Positions 60,201 through 64,000 of a stretch of 64,000 nt of DNA are shown piece after piece. Under the pieces are notes generated by a model. The model had not been told where the DNA came from. It saw only the letters and a list, made by a program, of their open reading frames with translations, and did not search any database. Every line of letters begins with the position of its first letter. Positions within the stretch are counted from its first letter, which is position 1. The translations under genes were made by a program, and so were the position numbers. The DNA is taken from the NCBI GenBank assembly GCA_034440575.1, contig JAOTOL010001521.1, forward strand, positions 162,001-226,000, written 5' to 3'. This DNA is from Imbricaverruca yamaguchii (Eukaryota > Arthropoda > Thecostraca > Neoverrucidae).

Positions 60201-63200
60201 ACCTACTACAAAGGTGCGTGTGGTGGGGGACAACACTGACACAGTAAGCAGACCATGCCCAGTCGGTGTGCTCTAAACAAGGAAGGTCTAAGCGGTGACG
60301 GATGGTGCAGTGCTTAACATCAACGGATGGTAGTAAAGCGATAATGTGATTCAAAATTATTTGTATTCCATTGTATATTCCAGCCCGTTGTATCTCCATG
60401 CGTCAACAAATTTTTTTTAGATGTCAACAAAAAGTACAGAAAAACACGAAAAGCACGAAAAACACTGCGTTTCAGGATTCGTGGAGAGCACTGCGTCTGG
60501 TCCGGTAACAATGACATATGCATGCCTTTTTATAGTATATCTAGCCGGCATTCATGAGAGGAGCTATATCGAAACGTTGAATGCAATGAATTTATGAAGT
60601 CCAGGTTGTATTCTGAATCAGACTATTACATTCACACCTTCAATGTGGGTTGAAGAGGGACAATGTTCGTAGCTATAACGCACGTATAACTCGTTTGTCA
60701 TGAAAAGTATCAACCAAGTATGTACGCATGCGATTTGGGTACAATGGCGACCACGTCAAGTTCCGCCAAATGTTCGGGTGGATTGTCCCGTCCAGTGATG
60801 CTCATGCTCGGTCACATTTGCTGCCCTCTACGCAGGGCATCCCCGAGTTCTGGCTGACTGTCTGCAAGAATGTGGACCTGCTGGCCGAACTGATCCAGGA
60901 GCACGACGAGCCCATTCTGAAGCACATGACAGACATCAAGGTGGTGTTCTCCGAGAAGGAGCCGATGGGCTTCACGCTCGAGTTCCACTTCTCGTCCAAC
61001 GAGTACTTCTCGAACACAGTGCTGACCAAGGAATACTTCATGAAATGCAAGCCGGACGAAAAGGAGCCGTTCACGTTCGAGGGACCAGAGATCTTCAAAT
61101 GCAAGGTGAGTTCTAGCGACTGCGCCATCTCGGTCGCTGCTACTGGGCGGACCGATCACTTCCTCATTCCCTTATGGGTCGCTGTAGCCCAGTCGGTGGC
61201 TGCATGACCGATGCAGTCGATGCGCCCCTAAACTCCCGGCTGGGCCGGGAGTTTGGGGGCGCTGGCGTTGGACTCTTGACTTAGTGGAGCGTGGGCTCGA
61301 ATCCCACACCTGGCGGTATTACAGAGTCCATCCGCGACCAGTCTGCGATAGATGGTCGCTACGTGGTATGTGGCCTAGCAGTCGAATGTGTCGCACAAGG
61401 TCCTACTGCGTCTCTATTTCCTCACCTTTTCACATTATCGCTTCAGCATGTCGCTCGACACGCTTGTCATGGGCGTCTCATATGAAGATTTCGCGGTATT
61501 CCATAGTATTTTCCCCCTTCTTCCTTCACCATCTATGTGCAGTGTCGAAGCGCTCAGGCAGCCGAACAGTTTTTTCAGGATAACGAATGCATTCCAAGAT
61601 TCAAATAGTGACCTTTGTTGCGCTGGTAGTCTGTAATTGAGACGACTATGGTGGCCTGGTGTGGCGCGCTGTGCGGGCTAATTTACCTGCATTTGTTCAT
61701 GTGCTCTGCATTTGTTTATGGTTCAAGCTTGAGTTAATTGCCGAGTCGTTGAAAAGCGTAGAGGGTCGGGCACCAGAAAATTTTGCTGGCGCGAAATTTC
61801 CCAGCGATGCGGGAAATATGCATGTTTACGTGTATGTATGCTGTATGCATGTATCCTCACCAATCGAAGTGTTTCCTTCCCGGCCATTCTGAACGATTTT
61901 TTAAACGTGTTTCTGTTTGTTAGCAGACATCGTTTGTTCTGCGTTCCTGCGATACGTTTCCCCAGATAATTATATCATATTTTATATGTTCTCAGACTAC
62001 GCCATTTCGCTGGCTTTTCCAAAAAAAAATCCTTCACGCACGTTTTCTTGGTCGATTTCACGCGCTTTGCTTGCAATCAGCGAGTAGTTTTACTCTTGGG
62101 AACAGAAACTTGGGTCATTTTCGAGCTGTTCAGTCATTGTATGTCGCAACTGTGAAGTGTGAAAGTTTGGCGACCCGACCCACTACCCACCACCCGCCAC
62201 TCACCACCCCATGGGGTGCTGGAGCCATGCGCCGCCACCGCCGGCCGCCGCGTGGGCTCAGCGTGGGCTCAGCGTGGGCTCAGCGTGGGCCAGGTGACGT
62301 CGCCGCTGGCGGGGCCTTCACTCCACCCGCTGGTTGGGCACGGTGCGCGTGGCCCAGCTGCTGGTGGGTGGGTCATTCCGTGCGAGCCCGACCGGCTCAG
62401 GGAGAGGGTGCATTTCAACACGCCATCCTCTCGGATTTCGCCTACGTTCCGTGTAGAGGATTGTGTCAGGCTCCGAGCACGATTGAGAATTATTTAGGCA
62501 TATTTGACCGTCGGCTTGCCTGGCATGTCGACTCAAAATGTGGCGTCACCCCATATATTTGTCATGCTACCTCCTTTTTCTCTTGAAAGGAGAAAGGTGC
62601 ACAATCAAATCTTGCGCAACTAAGCGTGCTTGATGCACTTTGTATATAGATGAACTCAAACTGTTTGGTTTCGTTTCTCTCTATCTCTATCTCTATCTCT
62701 ATCTCTACCTCTACCTCTACCTCTACCTCTATCTATATATCTATCTATCTATCTATCTATCGCTCTCTCCTCTTTCCCTCCTCTCTTTCTCTCTTTCTCT
62801 ATTTTCATATTGGGGAAATGCTCACAATCTTTACGGTGTGCTGCCTGAGGTCTCGTAGACCGCTACACTCCTCCGGTTTCTCGGCATGAGTAAGTGGAAG
62901 CTCCTTGTGCATTGCATTGCTCTGGCACCCGACAAGATGGGTTTGGTGTGCGGCGTCTGTTCGATCGATGTCTCCTTCATGCAAATGAACTTGATTCCTG
63001 GTGGACAAGCTAATTCTAAGCCAGAGCCGCAACTATGTCCCAGAAAGAAAGACAGTGAGTTGACTCAAGTATTGCGATATTGCATACATAAAGCGGTGCG
63101 TTTCACAGTAGAATATTTCTTGTCAGTTTCCGCTTTCAATGATCGAAAGTGTAATTGGTCTACCATTAATGGCGGAATGGTGGAATGACGACGGAGCGGT

Positions 63201-63549
63201 AGACGCTCCATTGTCAATACGTCCTGGAACCCAGTTGTATTGTGCACGACCATAACTGGCTAGGCCTATTCGCCTCCGGCGGCCACGTTTTCCCTTGCTC
63301 CGACGGTTAAAGTGTGGCGACCTGACTTCGCCACGCTCACCACCGGTATCGATTAACCTCGCCGGGCTGAGTTTGTGACGACGGTGCCCCTCCGTCGGCA
63401 GGGCTGCACGATAGACTGGCAGAAGGGCAAGAACATCACACTGAAGACCATCAAGAAGAAGCAGAAGCACAAGTCGCGCGGCAGCACACGCACCGTCACC
63501 AAGACCGTACAGAACGACTCTTTTTTCAACTTCTTCAGTCCACCCTCCG
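48086..63549 (+). CDS. NAP1L: Nucleosome assembly protein 1-like histone chaperone (5 exons, 3' end outside window)
   Basis: Exons 48086-48268, 56616-56759, 59872-60018, 60836-61105 and 63402-63549 join in phase to 297 codons plus one base. The first four introns are phase 0 and the last is phase 1. NAP1 proteins are H2A-H2B chaperones that shuttle between cytoplasm and nucleus. Seen in order: the N-terminal QLMRNPQVLAALQGRLD helix; the long dimerisation helix (LQLEATNLEAQFYEEVHALE, residues ~78-97); acidic DDDISEEMEDKAKI; GIPEFWLTVCKNVDLL; the earmuff strands FTLEFHFSSNEYFSNTVLTK; KKKQKHK (266-272), a nuclear-import-type basic hairpin; and NDSFFNFFSPP. The acidic C-terminal tail lies beyond the window. 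It resembles vertebrate NAP1L1/NAP1L4 more closely than Drosophila Nap1 at several motifs. Confidence 0.95.
49759..54208. repeat. 40-bp satellite array in NAP1-like intron 1
   Basis: About 111 head-to-tail copies of a 40-bp unit (CTGTATTTGGGCAACTGCAA followed by CTCTGTCTGACTATGCTAAG), almost all identical. Variant copies sit at ~50601, 50866, 51143, 51388-51415, 52034, 52150, 52337, 52485-52500, 52562, 52650, 52833-52870 and 53970-54002; they are concentrated in the 52.0-53.0 kb part. The array starts just after a T14 run and ends abruptly at a GC-rich flank. No frame stays open beyond ~120 bases. Confidence 0.98.
54209..54366. other. Unique flank with polyadenylation-like signal
   Basis: The segment after the satellite ends with CACCCAATAAAGAGTATCTG (~54329). 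This could be the 3' end of an inserted retroelement or chance; no partner sequence identifies it. Confidence 0.3.
54367..54585. repeat. 64-bp tandem repeat, ~3.4 copies
   Basis: Units begin GTGACCCGACTCATACCGCT at 54367, 54431 and 54495, with a truncated fourth at 54559. Each contains the hairpin CCACCCGTGAGCGGGTGG. Confidence 0.9.
55690..56150. repeat. 33-36-bp minisatellite
   Basis: About 13 copies of CTACCCCACATGGCCTGGTG followed by T-TCATCACACACCTGG or TTATTACACCTGG. Two plus-strand frames remain open through it by chance. It lies in intron 1 of the NAP1-like gene and decays to 56300. Confidence 0.9.
56616..56759 (+). CDS. NAP1L: NAP1-like exon 2 (residues 62-109)
   Basis: Acceptor CGTTTTCAG|AGT. 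Encodes SLPKVVKRRIKALKNLQ and the dimerisation helix ending LYVPLYEK. Donor AAAAG|GTAAGC. Confidence 0.95.
57720..57985 (-). pseudogene. Degraded ZP-domain-like fragment, antisense in NAP1-like intron 2
   Basis: On the minus strand, consecutive pieces in shifted frames read VDNDVNVYP, WLEPIGGDVPLGTLVEVKYW with LKDDGRSHQSVMV, and EECKDAAARHGFQAVIQKDT then QG. The order (G-x-VPLGTLVEVKYWLKD, about 10 residues, a cysteine, AVIQKDTQG) resembles the C-terminal half of zona pellucida domains, where V-LG--L-V-Y-LKD, a conserved Cys and Q--D--GC follow each other. A stop/shift near 57960, a 1-base shift near 57858 and another near 57780 mark it as non-functional. The family assignment is from pattern memory only. 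Confidence 0.35.
58225..58680 (+). mobile_element. Jockey-like non-LTR retrotransposon relic (RNase H and tail)
   Basis: 58231-58280 reads SHVGICGNEAVYAAAK then a stop. This is the last RNase H motif (usually SHVGI-GNE-AD-AAK) with the Asp replaced by Tyr. After a frameshift it continues DLYSAVKGCITGNWQ-type sequence, then CRLRLGRTYATY, CPRCTAPMSVRHILVSCPR and HERRRHF (58485-58640), the Cys/His tail of such ORF2 proteins. It is inactivated by a stop and frameshifts. It lies in NAP1-like intron 2. Confidence 0.8.
58751..59597 (+). mobile_element. Family B TTAA element, best-preserved copy
   Basis: TTAACCCGCGCCGTC at 58751 and CGAGACCGGACGGGTTAA ending at 59597 give 847 bp with TTAA at both ends and short inverted termini (TTAACCCG/CGGGTTAA-type). 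The internal empty site CCGTTAAAGCGTGACGACTG lies at ~59368. No ORF. In NAP1-like intron 2. Confidence 0.8.
59706..59757 (+). repeat. SINE-tail hairpin module
   Basis: GGGCGCTATATGACC, TATGC, GGTCGATGCGCC: a two-part stem (GGCGC/GCGCC and TGACC/GGTCG) followed by an A-rich CACAAAATCACAATCACG tail. Confidence 0.6.
59872..60018 (+). CDS. NAP1L: NAP1-like exon 3 (residues 110-158)
   Basis: Acceptor GGGTCAG|CGC. Encodes VVNGEHEPTDAECEF, an acidic segment and KPHGMDEATK. Donor AAAG|GTGTGT. Confidence 0.92.
60028..60205 (+). repeat. tRNA-Lys-like SINE
   Basis: The head GAGCTCGGTCGGCG, GGACTCTTGGCCGCAGG, and B box GCGGGTTCTAATCCC lead into the body CCGCGACCGACCAGCGTGAAA and GGTTGGCGAGGCTG and a CTAACAAACC tail. 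It begins about 10 bases after the donor of NAP1-like exon 3. Confidence 0.75.
60836..61105 (+). CDS. NAP1L: NAP1-like exon 4 (residues 159-248)
   Basis: Acceptor CTACGCAG|GGC. Encodes GIPEFWLTVCKNVDLLAELI, HDEPILKHMTDIKV, the earmuff beta strands and FEGPEIFKCK. Donor AAG|GTGAGT. Confidence 0.95.
61168..61400 (+). repeat. tRNA-Lys-like SINE interrupted by a hairpin insert
   Basis: A box GTAGCCCAGTCGGTGG (~61175) and the second half (GTTGGACTCTTGAC, B box GGGCTCGAATCCCAC, body CCGCGACCAGTCTGCGAT) are separated by ~66 bases. That insert includes a 19-bp stem, 61222-61240 with 61244-61262, with one mismatch that would be a G-U pair in RNA. TGGC borders the insert on both sides. In NAP1-like intron 4. 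Confidence 0.65.
62672..62808. repeat. Polypyrimidine microsatellite (CTATCT/CTACCT/CTAT)n
   Basis: Successive TCTCTA, CTCTAC and CTAT repeats followed by a CT-rich tail with CTCTTTCTCT; nearly pure pyrimidine-biased strand. In NAP1-like intron 4. Confidence 0.9.
63402..63549 (+). CDS. NAP1L: NAP1-like exon 5 (residues 249-297, partial gene)
   Basis: Acceptor CGTCGGCAG|GGC. Encodes GCTIDWQKGKNITLKTIKKK, QKHKSRGSTRTVTKTV and NDSFFNFFSPP. Ends at TCCG|GTCAGT in phase 1; further exons lie beyond 64000. Confidence 0.93.
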
Positions 63550-64000
63550 GTCAGTTTTGGCGTTGTCGGAGAAACCATTGTCATTTCCCGTCCGCGTTGA
63601 TGTGTAGTCTAGCACAGCCGCTTCTAGTCTTTTTTTACATGTGAATGATCACATTTCACTGATATTTGCATTCCCCTCATCTACGCCAAGGCGAGAGTTC
63701 ACCATACAGTGAATAGAATGCACGGTATAGGCGCTAAATGATACTTGTGAGTTCGCCCTAAAGCCCCAATACTCAGTCATGATGTGATAGGTGATGCAGA
63801 ATGTTGCCTTGAATGTTAATTGATGTCTGTTTTGCGATGGGTACAGTGGGGACATCTCGACAGAATTTCGCTTCGGGAAGCAATGTTACTTATCAGCGGA
63901 TTGAAACTTATCTGGATAAAATTACTTGCATGGTGTGGTTTCCGGTAGTGTTGTGTTTACCCGTTAATAACTACCAACAAACAAATTGTCTCACGCTGAT
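63550..64000. other. NAP1-like intron 5 (partial)
   Basis: Sequence after the exon 5 donor; no further exon is recognised before the window ends. Confidence 0.7.

Noticed and set aside
62071..62586. 171-codon plus-strand frame in NAP1-like intron 4
   Set aside because: GC-rich segment with a small CGTGGGCTCAG repeat; not conserved-looking and not splice-compatible with the NAP1-like frame.

Overview
The window looks like nuclear DNA from an arthropod, most likely a crustacean. Coding exons are GC-rich and split by introns with GT-AG junctions (one GC-AG). The TATA/Inr promoter is of arthropod type (Inr TCATTC). The rest is dense in minisatellites, tRNA-Lys-derived SINEs, short TTAA-flanked elements and non-LTR retrotransposon remains. 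A barnacle would fit, but that is only an impression from sequence style. Nothing prokaryotic (operons, CRISPR, phage) is seen.

Three protein-coding genes can be supported. (1) 18045-19481 (+) is a single-exon gene for a secreted, low-complexity Pro/Gly/Asn/Gln/Ser-rich protein that ends in a six-cysteine CLIP-like module; a TATA box and Inr lie just upstream. (2) 32327-39213 (-) is a six-exon, 502-residue gene. Its N-terminal half matches, from memory, a large family of uncharacterised, probably transposase-related arthropod proteins (motifs CxCRMKC, CK-AF, RGKH). Where that family carries its catalytic half, this gene has a short low-complexity tail, so it may be a domesticated transposase N-terminus. 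(3) 48086-63549 (+, continuing past the window) holds the first five coding exons of a NAP1-like histone chaperone. The two intron-bearing genes are divergent, about 8.9 kb apart, across an AT-rich, repeat-laden spacer. No shared pathway for the three genes is evident.

Layout: 1-17.9 kb has no convincing gene. It holds inverted repeats, CpG-rich promoter-like islands, SINE pieces, two 1.3/0.6 kb TTAA elements, and 39-bp and 29-bp minisatellites. 17.9-20.2 kb is the secreted-protein gene followed by GC-rich tandem repeats. 20.7-28.3 kb is a transposon-in-transposon district: a CR1-like fragment with 8-bp target duplications inside one TTAA element, and one TTAA element inserted cleanly in another. 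It also holds an 80-bp minisatellite. 29.8-30.7 kb has a ~176-bp satellite. 32.3-39.2 kb is the transposase-like gene. 39.2-48.0 kb is AT-rich spacer with a strand-switching repeat block. 48.0-64.0 kb is the NAP1-like gene, whose first intron contains a 4.45-kb array of about 111 copies of a 40-bp unit; its second intron contains a degraded ZP-like antisense fragment, a Jockey-like RNase H relic and another TTAA element.
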